Origin: Selenomonas sp. FOBRC6
GTDB taxonomy: Bacteria; Bacillota; Negativicutes; Selenomonadales; Selenomonadaceae
DNA: 40,973 nt
Direction: 5' to 3'
Assembly (NCBI RefSeq): GCF_000286455.1
Contig: NZ_ALKG01000053.1
Span: 1-40,973 of the forward strand
Part shown: one piece after another, positions 16,234 through 25,201 of the stretch
Numbering within the stretch: the stretch's first letter is position 1
Layout of the letters: every line of letters begins with the position of its first letter
Notes under the pieces: generated by a model
The model's database searches: none
Seen by the model: only the letters and a program-made list of their open reading frames with translations
What the model was told of the DNA's origin: nothing
Program-made: the position numbers and the translations under genes

Positions 16234-16989
16234 TCATCTCATTGCATGGAGGTCTCCCCCAACCCGCTTCCAATCTTTAATTTGCTGCTCCAATGGTCGA
16301 TTCCTTATCCCAAGACTGCCGCAATGTGCCAGCGGATAGATCACCCCGCCCCCATACGCAAGATCCGCTTTGATCTGTGGATGTTCTTCGATGTATTTCA
16401 TATAGCCCTTATATGGTATTCTGGATCCTTTTACAAGTGCCTTATAAACACATTCAAAACTCATACGTCCCAAGCACAAAATATTCTTTGGCTGCAATAT
16501 GATACATAACTCCTGAAAACGCTTCATGTCCTTATTCATGCGTTTCTTCGTCATGCCCCTGCTGCTTTCTTTACGCCGGTAGCCCAAGCAAAAATTCGTA
16601 AAGAAAAGCTCATCGTACTGCTGTTGTGCAATTTCATAACCCAAATGACGAAAGAGCTCAATCAAGTTTTTATCCGTTTGAAACCCACTGTCCATTTTCT
16701 TTTCGTCACTGATATACGGTAAGTCTTTTCCGCTGATAATCTCTCTGATTCGATCTTGAAACGTCTTCGGCGCAGAATATGGGTTGCCCCAATCCTGTCC
16801 AACCAACAAGTATTTGATTTCCGGCGTCGTTTTGGCATATCCTCTGCCCTGCCAATAGGTATAAAGATTGATTTCTTTACAAACACCAAACGTCTTATCA
16901 AGCGGCATCAGAAAAGAAGATCCATCCTGTTTCCGATAGAACTCCCGCGCGTCTTGTACAAGACTTTCATAGGCTTCACGTTTGTTCAT
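16234..16989 (-). CDS. Uracil-DNA glycosylase-superfamily protein, divergent
   Basis: A 251-aa protein with the layout of the uracil-DNA glycosylase fold. Motif 1 is LLVGQDWGNP (61-70), where classical enzymes have GxDP or GQEPG; LFFTNFCLGYR (128-138) matches the conserved Asn strand; NILCLGR (169-175) the following core strand; and YPLAHCGSLGIRNR (218-231) takes the place of the HPS motif, with His222 retained. Family members excise uracil or other modified bases; activity here is inferred. The ATG at 16989 has GGAGGGG 6 nt upstream. It has its own promoter and is followed 15 bp later by the PARG gene. It is clearly AT-richer than its surroundings. Confidence 0.75.
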   Translation of the reverse strand: MNKREAYESLVQDAREFYRKQDGSSFLMPLDKTFGVCKEINLYTYWQGRGYAKTTPEIKYLLVGQDWGNPYSAPKTFQDRIREIISGKDLPYISDEKKMDSGFQTDKNLIELFRHLGYEIAQQQYDELFFTNFCLGYRRKESSRGMTKKRMNKDMKRFQELCIILQPKNILCLGRMSFECVYKALVKGSRIPYKGYMKYIEEHPQIKADLAYGGGVIYPLAHCGSLGIRNRPLEQQIKDWKRVGGDLHAMR

Positions 16990-17020
16990 TTCTGCCCCTC
17001 CTTATACAACTACTAGTATC

Positions 17021-17049
17021 ATAGTACGTACTTCAATAAACAATGTCAA
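17021..17049 (-). promoter_or_regulatory. Promoter of the UDG-like/PARG operon, with palindromes
   Basis: Minus strand TTGACA (17044-17049), 17 nt, TACTAT (17021-17026). A perfect palindrome AGTACGTACT (17023-17032) overlaps the -10, and TACTAGTA (17011-17018) lies just downstream. These could be operator half-sites. Confidence 0.78.
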
Positions 17050-17069
17050 GACTAAAGGACCCCCATCAC

Positions 17070-17105
17070 AAAAGGCATGAAGCGGCTTCGTGCCAGTTCA
17101 TGCCT
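17070..17105 (-). terminator. Terminator after the DUF438/hemerythrin gene
   Basis: AGGCATGAA (17073-17081) pairs perfectly with TTCATGCCT (17097-17105), with GGC/GCC pairing inside the loop. On the minus strand TTTTGTG follows, a short T-tract. It lies about 20 bp before the -35 of the next operon. Confidence 0.6.
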
Positions 17106-17142
17106 AAGAACTCATTGTATTGTCATATCCTTATGTCACGTC

Positions 17143-18588
17143 TCAGCGACGGAATTTTTCCAGCGGTTCTGCGTGGTCGGTCACGAACTCGACCGTGCCG
17201 ATGTACTCGCCCGACTTATCATACATCGCCTGATACTGCACGCGGATCGGACGCTCACGGATGTAGCGGTGCACGATCATCTGCGTGCGCTTCTTCGCCT
17301 TGAAGTCGGCGATCAGATTTCGCACCACGGGGATGATCTCGGGCGGGTGGCAGTTCATCACATCGCGCCCAAGTGCAGACAGCGGACGCGTAAAGACCTG
17401 CCCCTCGTTCGTGAAGAAGCGGACGACATCGTCCTTGTCGATAAACGTGATATCCACGGGCAGTAGCTGGAGGATCGTCGTCAGCTGCTCCATCGACAGC
17501 TCGCCCGTCGGGAACTGGAGCTTCCCTCCCACCTGAGACTGTGCGAGACGCGCTGCCTCCTGATCGAGCCACGGCTGCGCCTCTGCCCACACGGGAATCG
17601 GAACGCCGAACGAGACGCCCATGTCCGGCAGGTCATGATAGCAGCGATACCATTCCATCTGCGTGAAATAGCGCAGGCTGAGTGGGAAGAGAATCTTCTC
17701 CTCCTTGAAGATCATCTCGCGGATGCGCTGCGTGAGTGCACGGATCCGCGCCTCATACATGGGCAGCGTCTCTTCATCCGCCTTGAGCGCCTTGATAATC
17801 ATGGCAAGCTCGCGCTTCATCTCATCGTCGATGCCCCACATGACCTGCGAGGGTCCTGTGACACCGTAATCGTAGAGAAGCGGCATCAGCAGCTCTTCCT
17901 TCTTGATGTAGTGGGAGCGCACATCGCCGAGCGCAAGAATGTGTTGGAACATGACATCCGTCCGCTTTGCGCCGTCCAGCTCAGCCTCAATCGTGTCGAG
18001 CAGGGTCTCGAGTGCCGCATTCTCCGCGCGCAGGATCGTAAGCGGATGTGCCTCGGGCAGTGCGTCGATATCATCAGGGTTCACCGATGCTGCCTGCGCA
18101 TGTATCTCATCATGTGAGAGCGCACCCGGCGGCGGCTCGCTCGCCACGCCGTGAAAGAGCGCCGAATGCACGTCACAGAGGCGCTGCACCTCACTGACGG
18201 GCATTCCTTCCTTGATGAGGGTCTGCTCTGCCGTCATGATTTCCTGCGCGTCAACGTGGCTGAACTCCTGTACGAAGTCCGCACGAACGGAGTCGAGATC
18301 CTCGCCGCTCGACAGGCGTTCGATGAAGTTCCGAATGCGTCCCTGCCGCGACTGTGCATCATCGCTGATCACCTGATATCCGCGCTCCTCAAATGCCGCA
18401 ATCACCTTCGCGAGGTCGATGCCCTTCACCGCCGCGCCGCGCGGAATCGTCATGATGCGCCCCATCACGTTCAGCGCAACGGGGTTTGTAATCTCCTTAA
18501 AGCCGATCTCCGCCATAATCTCACTGACTTCGGGATTCTCCTCCACCAATTCGGCGACCGTCTTTTTCAGATCCAGTATCTTCTCCAT
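17143..18588 (-). CDS. DUF1858-DUF438-hemerythrin-PAS protein
   Basis: A 481-aa soluble multi-domain protein. DUF1858 about 3-65; DUF438 about 80-150; hemerythrin/HHE about 181-305 with the di-iron pattern HPL (181), HYIKKEE (226-232) and FKEEKILFPL (294-303); C-terminal PAS-like domain about 365-478 with GRDVMNCHPP. Hemerythrin domains bind O2 or NO at a di-iron centre, so a redox or nitrosative sensing role is plausible but not shown. The frame is open to 18612, but the ATG at 18588 has AAAGGAG upstream and was chosen. A TATAAT at 18639-18644 lacks a clear -35. Confidence 0.88.
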   Translation of the reverse strand: MEKILDLKKTVAELVEENPEVSEIMAEIGFKEITNPVALNVMGRIMTIPRGAAVKGIDLAKVIAAFEERGYQVISDDAQSRQGRIRNFIERLSSGEDLDSVRADFVQEFSHVDAQEIMTAEQTLIKEGMPVSEVQRLCDVHSALFHGVASEPPPGALSHDEIHAQAASVNPDDIDALPEAHPLTILRAENAALETLLDTIEAELDGAKRTDVMFQHILALGDVRSHYIKKEELLMPLLYDYGVTGPSQVMWGIDDEMKRELAMIIKALKADEETLPMYEARIRALTQRIREMIFKEEKILFPLSLRYFTQMEWYRCYHDLPDMGVSFGVPIPVWAEAQPWLDQEAARLAQSQVGGKLQFPTGELSMEQLTTILQLLPVDITFIDKDDVVRFFTNEGQVFTRPLSALGRDVMNCHPPEIIPVVRNLIADFKAKKRTQMIVHRYIRERPIRVQYQAMYDKSGEYIGTVEFVTDHAEPLEKFRR

Positions 18589-18690
18589 CGTCAAAGCTCC
18601 TTTATATATCAAATGCTCTTTGTCATCTCTATGTGATGATTATAACGCAGGTCGGTGAAGAAAGGCTGTAACCTTTGGTACGAAACAAAG

Positions 18691-18718
18691 AAAAAGACTG
18701 CCCCGAAAAGAGCAGTCT
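18691..18718 (-). terminator. Terminator after clpB
   Basis: On the minus strand AGACTGC pairs with GCAGTCT, with loop TCTTTTCGGG, followed by TTTTCTTTG. It lies just past the clpB stop codon. Confidence 0.85.
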
Positions 18719-18726
18719 CAAGATAT

Positions 18727-21300
18727 TCAGAGGGTCTTAAACGTAAACTCCGTCCCGTCATAGCCAAGCTCCACGACATCACCGCCGCGCACATCACCCG
18801 CGATGATCTTCTTCGAGAGGGCGGTCTCGACCGTGTGCGTGAGCAGACGACGGAGCGGACGCGCACCGAAGTCGGGGTCGAAGCCTTCCTCCGCGAGTGC
18901 CGCAAGCGCCGCATCATCCCATGTGAGCTGGATGTCCGCCTGCCGCTCAAGACGCTTGCTGAGTGCCGCGAGCATAATCGCTGCGATGTGTTTCACGTCG
19001 TCCTTGCTGAGTGCCTTGAACACAATCGTATCATCCACGCGGTTCAGGAACTCGGGGCGGAAATACTCACGCAGAAGTGCACGCACCGCCTGCTCCGCCT
19101 CTGCGTAGTCCTTGCTCAGGATCTCATGCGAGCCGAGGTTGCTCGTCATGATGATGACGGTGTTCTTGAAGTTCACGACGCGTCCCTTGCCGTCCGTGAG
19201 CCGCCCGTCGTCGAGGATCTGAAGCAGTACGTTGAACACGTCGCGATGTGCCTTCTCGATCTCGTCGAGCAGAATGACGCTGTACGGGCGGCGGCGCACC
19301 GCCTCCGTCAGCTGGCCGCCCTCATCGTAGCCGACATAGCCCGGAGGCGCGCCGATGAGACGCGAGACGCTGTGCTTCTCCATATACTCGCTCATGTCGA
19401 TGCGGATCATGCTTCGCTCATCGTCAAAGAGGGACTCGGCAAGCGTCTTTGCAAGCTCGGTCTTGCCCACACCCGTGGGGCCGAGGAAGATAAACGAGCC
19501 GATCGGACGGTTCGGGTCCTTGATGCCCGCACGTGCACGCAGGATCGCCTCGCTGACCGCCGTTACCGCCTCGTCCTGCCCGACGACGCGCTCATGCAGC
19601 ACCTCCTCGAGGCGGAGCAGTTTCTCGCGCTCGCCCGTCATCATCTTCGTCACGGGAATCCCCGTCCAGCGGCTGACAACACGCGCGATGTCCTCCTCGC
19701 CGACCTCCTCCTTGAGCATGCGCTCACCCTCGGACTGCGCGGCAATCGCCGCCTCCTCGTCCGCGAGCTTCTTCTCGAGCTCCGGCATCTTGCCGTATTT
19801 CAGCTCCGAAGCGCGTGCGAGATCCTGAGAGCGCTCCGCCGACTCCATCTCGCCGCGCAGTTCGTCCATCTCCTTCTTGATGGCGCGCACGCGCAGGATC
19901 GCCTGGGTTTCACTCTCCCATTTTGCTTGGAGTTTCGCTTCCTCGGTGTGGAGCTGCTCCTTCTCCGCAACAAGAGCGGCGAGCTTTTCCTTCGATGCCT
20001 CGTCCGTCTCCTTTTTCAGTGCCTCCTCCTCGATGTCGAGCTGGAGGCTCTTGCGCCGAATCTCATCGAGCGGCGCGGGCATGGACTCGATCTCCGTGCG
20101 CAGCTTCGCCGCCGCCTCATCGACGAGGTCGATCGCCTTGTCCGGCAGGAAACGGTCGGAAATGTAGCGATCCGAGAGCGTTGCCGCCGCGACAAGAGCC
20201 GCATCGCGGATGCGGACGCCGTGATGCACCTCGTAGCGATCCTTGAGCCCGCGCAGAATCGAGATCGTGTCCTCCACGCTCGGCTCGCCGACCATGACGG
20301 GCTGGAAGCGGCGCTCGAGCGCCGTGTCCTTCTCGATATACTTACGATACTCGTTCAGCGTCGTCGCACCAATGCAGCGCAGCTCACCGCGCGCAAGCAA
20401 GGGCTTCAGGAGGTTGCCCGCATCCATTGCCCCCTCAGCAGCGCCCGCACCGACAACTGTATGCACCTCGTCGATGAAGAGGAGAATCTGCCCCTCAGAC
20501 TTTGCAATCTCATTGAGTACCGCCTTGAGACGTTCCTCGAATTCGCCGCGGAATTTCGCGCCCGCGACAAGCGCGCCCATGTCGAGCGAGTAGAGTGTCT
20601 TGTTCTTCAGCGACTCGGGCACATCCCCCGCCACGATGCGGCGGGCAAGCCCCTCGACAATCGCTGTCTTGCCAACGCCCGGCTCACCGATCAGCACGGG
20701 GTTGTTCTTCGTGCGGCGCGAGAGAATCTCGATCGAGCGGCGGATCTCCTCGTCGCGTCCGATCACGGGGTCGAGCTTGTTCGCACGTGCCGCCGCTGTC
20801 AGATCGCGCCCGTATTTCTCGAGCGACTGATACCCCTCCTCGGGGTTGTCGCTCGTGACATTCTGCTTGCGATGTTTCTGGATCGCATCCTGCACCGCAC
20901 TCTTCGTCAGCCGGAACTCACGCGCAATCGCCTGCACCTCGTCGCTCCCGTCCGTGACGAGTGCGAGCAGGAGATGCTCCGTCGAGACGTACTCGTCCTT
21001 CATCGACTTCGCCAGTTCCTCGGCACGCCCGAGCACGCGCACCATATCCATGCCCATGCCGAGACGGTTCGTTCCACGCACGCTCGGGATGGCGGCAAGT
21101 TCCTTTTCGAGCCGTGCCTTGAGCATCGGCAGGTCAACATTGCAGACCTCGAAGATCGTCGCGAGCAGCCCCTCCGGCTCCTTTGCAAGTGCGAGCAGCA
21201 CGTGCGCCGACGTGATTTCCTGATGATAGCGCATTGCAGCAATCTGCTGTGCCGATTGCAGTGCCGCAAGCGTCCGCGCTGTGTATTTATCCTGTTCCAT
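18727..21300 (-). CDS. clpB: ATP-dependent chaperone ClpB
   Basis: Hsp100 disaggregase that works with DnaK to recover aggregated proteins. 857 aa, usual length. Two N-terminal Clp repeats (about 5-145), Walker A of AAA1 GEPGVGKT (205-212), the coiled-coil middle domain (about 405-525, rich in Glu/Lys) that separates ClpB from ClpA/C, and Walker A of AAA2 GPTGVGKT (607-614). The frame opens at a GTG five codons upstream, but the ATG at 21300 has GGAGGG 7 nt before it. The gene stands alone between two terminators and has a heat-shock-like promoter region. Confidence 0.97.
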   Translation of the reverse strand: MEQDKYTARTLAALQSAQQIAAMRYHQEITSAHVLLALAKEPEGLLATIFEVCNVDLPMLKARLEKELAAIPSVRGTNRLGMGMDMVRVLGRAEELAKSMKDEYVSTEHLLLALVTDGSDEVQAIAREFRLTKSAVQDAIQKHRKQNVTSDNPEEGYQSLEKYGRDLTAAARANKLDPVIGRDEEIRRSIEILSRRTKNNPVLIGEPGVGKTAIVEGLARRIVAGDVPESLKNKTLYSLDMGALVAGAKFRGEFEERLKAVLNEIAKSEGQILLFIDEVHTVVGAGAAEGAMDAGNLLKPLLARGELRCIGATTLNEYRKYIEKDTALERRFQPVMVGEPSVEDTISILRGLKDRYEVHHGVRIRDAALVAAATLSDRYISDRFLPDKAIDLVDEAAAKLRTEIESMPAPLDEIRRKSLQLDIEEEALKKETDEASKEKLAALVAEKEQLHTEEAKLQAKWESETQAILRVRAIKKEMDELRGEMESAERSQDLARASELKYGKMPELEKKLADEEAAIAAQSEGERMLKEEVGEEDIARVVSRWTGIPVTKMMTGEREKLLRLEEVLHERVVGQDEAVTAVSEAILRARAGIKDPNRPIGSFIFLGPTGVGKTELAKTLAESLFDDERSMIRIDMSEYMEKHSVSRLIGAPPGYVGYDEGGQLTEAVRRRPYSVILLDEIEKAHRDVFNVLLQILDDGRLTDGKGRVVNFKNTVIIMTSNLGSHEILSKDYAEAEQAVRALLREYFRPEFLNRVDDTIVFKALSKDDVKHIAAIMLAALSKRLERQADIQLTWDDAALAALAEEGFDPDFGARPLRRLLTHTVETALSKKIIAGDVRGGDVVELGYDGTEFTFKTL

Positions 21301-21339
21301 ATCTATACCCTCCACAGTTCATTTCATGTTTATGTCTCC

Positions 21340-21367
21340 ATTATAACAGATAAGGTCAAAAAGTCAA
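21340..21367 (-). promoter_or_regulatory. Promoter of clpB
   Basis: Minus strand TTGACT (21362-21367), 16 nt, TATAAT (21340-21345). The -10 is perfect. The -35 overlaps one of the heptad repeats listed next. Confidence 0.8.
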
Positions 21368-21390
21368 ATATAATTTTTGATTTTTTGACT
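21354..21390. promoter_or_regulatory. CtsR-like heptad repeats over the clpB -35
   Basis: GGTCAAA (21354-21360) and AGTCAAA (21362-21368) stand in tandem, 1 nt apart, on the + strand. Two inverted counterparts, TTTGATT (21376-21382) and TTTGACT (21384-21390), are also 1 nt apart. The heptads match the CtsR half-site RGTCAAA, but classical CtsR boxes have a 3-nt gap. They overlap the -35, as a repressor site would. Confidence 0.55.
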
Positions 21391-21400
21391 TTTATTTTTC

Positions 21401-21434
21401 AAAAGAAGCTCCGCCGAATTTTCGACAGAGCCTC
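21401..21434 (-). terminator. Terminator after the glutamine synthetase gene
   Basis: On the minus strand GAGGCTCTGTCGAA pairs with TTCGGCGGAGCTTC using a few G-U pairs, followed by TTTTGAAAAAT. Confidence 0.78.
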
Positions 21435-21440
21435 TTACGG

Positions 21441-23330
21441 TCAGATCATATTCTTTTTATAGCATTCGTAGAGCCCCTTGAGCTCCTCCATCTTCGCATA
21501 CATCTCAAGCTGCAGCGCGGACGCCGTTGGGTAGTCGCCCTCATTCAGTGCCTTGATGAGTAGGGTGAAGAGTGCCTTGTCGTCGATCGTGTCCTTTGCG
21601 AGGTAGATGCGTAGATCGTGGATCTTGTTCCACATATAGGCATCCTGATCCGTGACGAAATCGCTCTTGATCTCCGTCATGCGGCGGACGAGCTTGCGGT
21701 TCTCGGGGATGATGCGGCTGATGAGCTCGATCTTCCAGCGCAGGAGCGCGCCCGTGCGGAACGAGTCGATGATCTGCGGGCGGAGCGTATTGCCCGCCGT
21801 GAGCACCGCCACCTTCTCGGGGTAGAGGTCAAAGCCGAGCATGTTCTCCCAGACGGTCGCGGGCGGCTTGCCAAAGCGCGCGTTGCGCTCGTCCGCCGTA
21901 TAGTACTCGAAGACATCCTCCTCGCTCCGATAGGCGCGGTCGGTCTCGAGGTAGAAGCCCTTCTCCCCCGGCTGTTTCGACAGCTCGCTGAGCAGCTCCG
22001 CCGTCGTGCGGCCCGCCGTATGCTTGATACCGTCGAGAATCGCGAGATAGGAAGCCGCGATAACGAGATAAGTATTGGAATACGGATTCGTTGCGCGCAG
22101 CTCGAATCGCGTTGCAAGAGGGCTCTTCAGATCGCGGATGAGGCTCACGAGCACCGTGCGGTTGCGCGAGGGAATCGCGGGCGATGCACCGAACGAGGTA
22201 ACGACACAGACGGGTGCCTCGAAGCCCGGCTTCAGACGGTTGAACGCATCATTTGTCGCGGAGACGAACGGATTGATCGCCTCGTAGTTTTTGAGAAGCC
22301 CCATAAGCGCGCCGTAGCCGACGGCGTTCATATAGTCTGCATTCTGATCGTCTGCGGCAAAGAGGCTGTGGCGCTTGCCGTCCTTTGTGATCGCCGCGAG
22401 GCTGAGATGCGTATGCTCGCCGTTGCCCGCAAGCCCGATGAGCGGCTTCGCCTTGAAGTTGACCTCGAGCCCGTAGAGGCGGAAAATCTCGCGAACGAAC
22501 GTGCGGACAAAGAGCTCGTTGTCCGCCGCCTGCACGGCGTTGTCAAACTGCCAGTCGATCTCGATCTGCTCGCAGACGTGCGTCATGCGGCCATTCTCGT
22601 CGATCTGCGCCTTGAGTCCGCCAACCTCCTTGTGCCCCATCTCCATGTGGAAGCCATATTTATCGAGCTGAATGAGACAGTCCTCGAGCGCCGTGCGCAC
22701 AGCGCCATGCGTGCGCTCCCAATACTGCTCGTTCATCACCTGCGAGGCGGACATCTCCTCAATGGACGCATTGTCATCAAGCGGCGTCTTGACCCAGAAC
22801 TCGAGCTCCGTCGCCGACGTGAACGCAATGTCCACGATGTCCTTCCCGTTCAGGCTCGGCGATCCCGAGATCTCCGGATTTGCGTGGAAGAAATCGAGCA
22901 GCTCCTGCTTGACATAGGCGAGTGTATCCACAAGTGCGGCACGCGAGTCGACGCGCTTTTCCTCGTGAATGATAAAGGATGGGATGCGCAGCGTCCCGAT
23001 GGGCAGCCCCATCTCCTCGTCCGAACTCTCGGGATCGTAGTCCACGAACCAGTTGACCGCAGGATCGATCGGAAGATCCACCTTCGCGTTATTGATCGTT
23101 GCAATCTTCGGCAGGACGACAGAGGAGCCGTCCGTCTGCACGGCTGTTCCGTTGTAGAATTTCTCAATGTCCTCAATAAAAATCCGCACGGGGATCTTCT
23201 CATCTGTATCGTTGCCCGCCATATCGATCCCCACGAGCGAGACGAAGCGCACCTCGGGATGTGCCTTGAGCTGACGAATGACCTCCTCGCGCGGCGTATT
23301 GGCAGGAATTTTATAGAGAAGCTCGTTCAT
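21441..23330 (-). CDS. glnA: Glutamine synthetase, long divergent form
   Basis: ATP-dependent ligation of ammonia to glutamate. 629 aa, longer than GSI (about 450). The catalytic core is recognisable: MGHKEVGGLKAQID, NGEHTHLSL (the NGSGMHxHxSL region), ATNDAFNRLKPGFEAP, SRNRTVLVSL and RFELRATNPYSNTYL. An extra C-terminal region of about 130 residues is mostly helical. The frame is open to 23453, but that extension overlaps the promoter; the ATG at 23330 follows AAAGGATGG. An ATG four codons upstream (23342) is an alternative. No glnR or nitrogen-regulation gene is adjacent. A glutamine-synthetase-family role on another substrate cannot be excluded. Confidence 0.85.
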   Translation of the reverse strand: MNELLYKIPANTPREEVIRQLKAHPEVRFVSLVGIDMAGNDTDEKIPVRIFIEDIEKFYNGTAVQTDGSSVVLPKIATINNAKVDLPIDPAVNWFVDYDPESSDEEMGLPIGTLRIPSFIIHEEKRVDSRAALVDTLAYVKQELLDFFHANPEISGSPSLNGKDIVDIAFTSATELEFWVKTPLDDNASIEEMSASQVMNEQYWERTHGAVRTALEDCLIQLDKYGFHMEMGHKEVGGLKAQIDENGRMTHVCEQIEIDWQFDNAVQAADNELFVRTFVREIFRLYGLEVNFKAKPLIGLAGNGEHTHLSLAAITKDGKRHSLFAADDQNADYMNAVGYGALMGLLKNYEAINPFVSATNDAFNRLKPGFEAPVCVVTSFGASPAIPSRNRTVLVSLIRDLKSPLATRFELRATNPYSNTYLVIAASYLAILDGIKHTAGRTTAELLSELSKQPGEKGFYLETDRAYRSEEDVFEYYTADERNARFGKPPATVWENMLGFDLYPEKVAVLTAGNTLRPQIIDSFRTGALLRWKIELISRIIPENRKLVRRMTEIKSDFVTDQDAYMWNKIHDLRIYLAKDTIDDKALFTLLIKALNEGDYPTASALQLEMYAKMEELKGLYECYKKNMI

Positions 23331-23401
23331 ATTGCGTACCATCCTTTTCCTAAAAGAAAGCCGAACAGATTCCCTGTCCGCACGGAAAAATCCACGCGCC
23401 C

Positions 23402-23431
23402 ATCTTACCATTTTTCGGAGGGGATTGTAAA
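23402..23431 (-). promoter_or_regulatory. Possible promoter of the glutamine synthetase gene
   Basis: Minus strand TTTACA (23426-23431), 18 nt, TAAGAT (23402-23407). It would give a leader of about 65 nt to the ATG at 23330 and exclude the longer upstream reading frame. Confidence 0.5.
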
Positions 23432-23472
23432 GGTATCTATGGGATGTATTCACGAGGTTAATCCTATGTGCA

Positions 23473-23501
23473 TTGACGGAAAATTACCAGAACGATAGAA
23501 T
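23473..23501 (+). promoter_or_regulatory. Promoter of the DUF4153 gene
   Basis: TTGACG (23473-23478), 17 nt, TAGAAT (23496-23501). It is divergent from the glutamine synthetase promoter, with about 40 bp between the two -35 boxes. Confidence 0.68.
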
Positions 23502-23550
23502 GTCGGCATGGACTTCATTTTATCAGCAATTTCTTAAGGAGGGGAGCACA

Positions 23551-25197
23551 TTGAATATTTCCATGAGGATTCTGCATCTGAAGGGGCAGGCGCACGCGCT
23601 TGTCCGCCGCTTTCCCGTCGCCGTCTGCTGGCAGGTCGTCGGATTTCTCGTCGCCGCAGCGATCATCCTGCTGCGCCCTGAGAGCACATCGCCGTTCGGC
23701 ACTGCGGGTACTGAGCTGTTCGATCATCTCGTCCGCCTCATGCCCGCGCTCTTTGCCGCATGGCTGGCAGCGGCTGCATGTCAGCTGCTCACAGACGCCT
23801 TTCCGCAGAAACGGCCGATCCTGATCGGCGCAGCCGTTTCCATCGCGCTCTTCATCGTGCTTGCCGCCCTGTGGTATGGCGTGGAAATACCGAGCAGGCA
23901 TTTGCTGATCGGAACGGGCGGCGTTTTGCTCGCACTCTCCTTCCTCGCGCTCTTTTTCCTTGAACGCGCAAACAATGCGACGGGACTGCCCGCCCTCACC
24001 TTTGCAGCTGCCTTTTCACTTGGGACGAGCATCCTGCTCTTCCTCGGACTCATGACCTGCGCCGCCGCATTCTGGGCACTCGTTGTAACCGACGCCGCCT
24101 CATGGACGGCAGAGACGGTCTATCTCTTCATCGGGCTGACAGCGTATGGGCTGTGGGGCGCGGGCGCATTTCTCGGCACACTGCCACAAGCGGGCGCTCG
24201 CTATTCCTTCCCTGCCGCCGCGCAAAAAGTCCTGCTCTATCTCCTCTTCCCCGTCTACGCCCTGCTCCTCCTCGTGCTCTACCTCTACGTGGGCAAAATT
24301 ATTCTGGCAGGTGAGATGCCCGTCGGCACAATGAACTGGTACGCCTCGTTCGCTCTCCTTGCCTTCACATTCTTCTTCGGCACGCTCGCGGAGCAAAATC
24401 GTCTCTCGCTTTTCACACGCTTTCTGAAATGGGGGCTTCTCCTCTTCCTCCCCATCCTCGCCATCCAGCTCTACGGCGTGTATCTGCGCTATGAGGCGTA
24501 TGGGCTGACGACGGCACGCTACGCCTCGATGATCTGCACCGTCTGCGGCATCTATGCTCTTATCGTCGCATTTTTGAGGAAGAAACCGCAGCAGATCTAC
24601 CTGTGCGCCGCCATCCTCGCGCTCATCTTTACCCTCACCCCGCTCAACATTATCGACGTGCCGCAGCACAGTCAGGAGGTGCGGCTGAGCCGCATCCTCA
24701 CGGAGAACGATCTTGTGCAGGACGGGCAGTTCATCATAAGAGATGATACGCCGCCCGAACTGATCGAGGAGATCAGGGACATCGCCTTCTACATTGGAGA
24801 GGAGAGCTCCCCGCTCGCCGCCAATATTATCAGCGAAAGTTACGGCGTCAAAGGGCTCAGACAAACAAAGATCTATGATATTTCATTTGACGCCCGCGAA
24901 GCAATGGATATTTCGGGATATCAAACGCTCCGCCGATTCAGCAGAGAAGATATAACCCCCGAGGGCTTGCTTACCATCAGGCGGGCAGACGGAACCGAGG
25001 AGCTCATCGACCTCGCCCCCTATATCGACCGCGTGACAGCGTACGCGGAGGAGCACAATACTTTCTCTCTCCCAAAGGAATTGCAGGAGTACGAGGCAGG
25101 AGACTATCGCCTCCACTTTGATGCGATCTATTTCACCCGCGCGGCAGACGGCGGGATCAATTACTTCGATACAAATGGATTCGCATTGATGCGCTAG
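23551..25197 (+). CDS. DUF4153 domain-containing membrane protein
   Basis: A 548-aa polytopic inner-membrane protein. About eleven hydrophobic segments lie between residues 20 and 390, followed by a soluble C-terminal region of about 150 residues that starts near VPQHSQEVRLSRILTENDLV. Topology and sequence fit the DUF4153 family; function unknown. The frame is open from 23473, but that codon is the -35 hexamer. The TTG at 23551 has AAGGAGG 8 nt upstream and was chosen; an ATG at 23563 is the alternative. It is monocistronic, ending at a bidirectional terminator shared with the convergent ABC permease gene. Confidence 0.8.
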   Translation: MNISMRILHLKGQAHALVRRFPVAVCWQVVGFLVAAAIILLRPESTSPFGTAGTELFDHLVRLMPALFAAWLAAAACQLLTDAFPQKRPILIGAAVSIALFIVLAALWYGVEIPSRHLLIGTGGVLLALSFLALFFLERANNATGLPALTFAAAFSLGTSILLFLGLMTCAAAFWALVVTDAASWTAETVYLFIGLTAYGLWGAGAFLGTLPQAGARYSFPAAAQKVLLYLLFPVYALLLLVLYLYVGKIILAGEMPVGTMNWYASFALLAFTFFFGTLAEQNRLSLFTRFLKWGLLLFLPILAIQLYGVYLRYEAYGLTTARYASMICTVCGIYALIVAFLRKKPQQIYLCAAILALIFTLTPLNIIDVPQHSQEVRLSRILTENDLVQDGQFIIRDDTPPELIEEIRDIAFYIGEESSPLAANIISESYGVKGLRQTKIYDISFDAREAMDISGYQTLRRFSREDITPEGLLTIRRADGTEELIDLAPYIDRVTAYAEEHNTFSLPKELQEYEAGDYRLHFDAIYFTRAADGGINYFDTNGFALMR

Positions 25198-25201
25198 ACA
25201 C

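Noticed and set aside
18655-21462. + strand open frame of 935 codons across clpB
   Set aside because: Antisense shadow of clpB; the translation is low in recognisable domains and rich in Arg/His/Leu.
23331-23453. N-terminal 41-residue extension of glutamine synthetase
   Set aside because: It runs through the predicted promoter, is Arg-rich and unlike the family, and has no SD.
21618-23498. + strand open frame of 626 codons across the glutamine synthetase gene
   Set aside because: Antisense shadow with no motif; the minus strand carries GS catalytic motifs.
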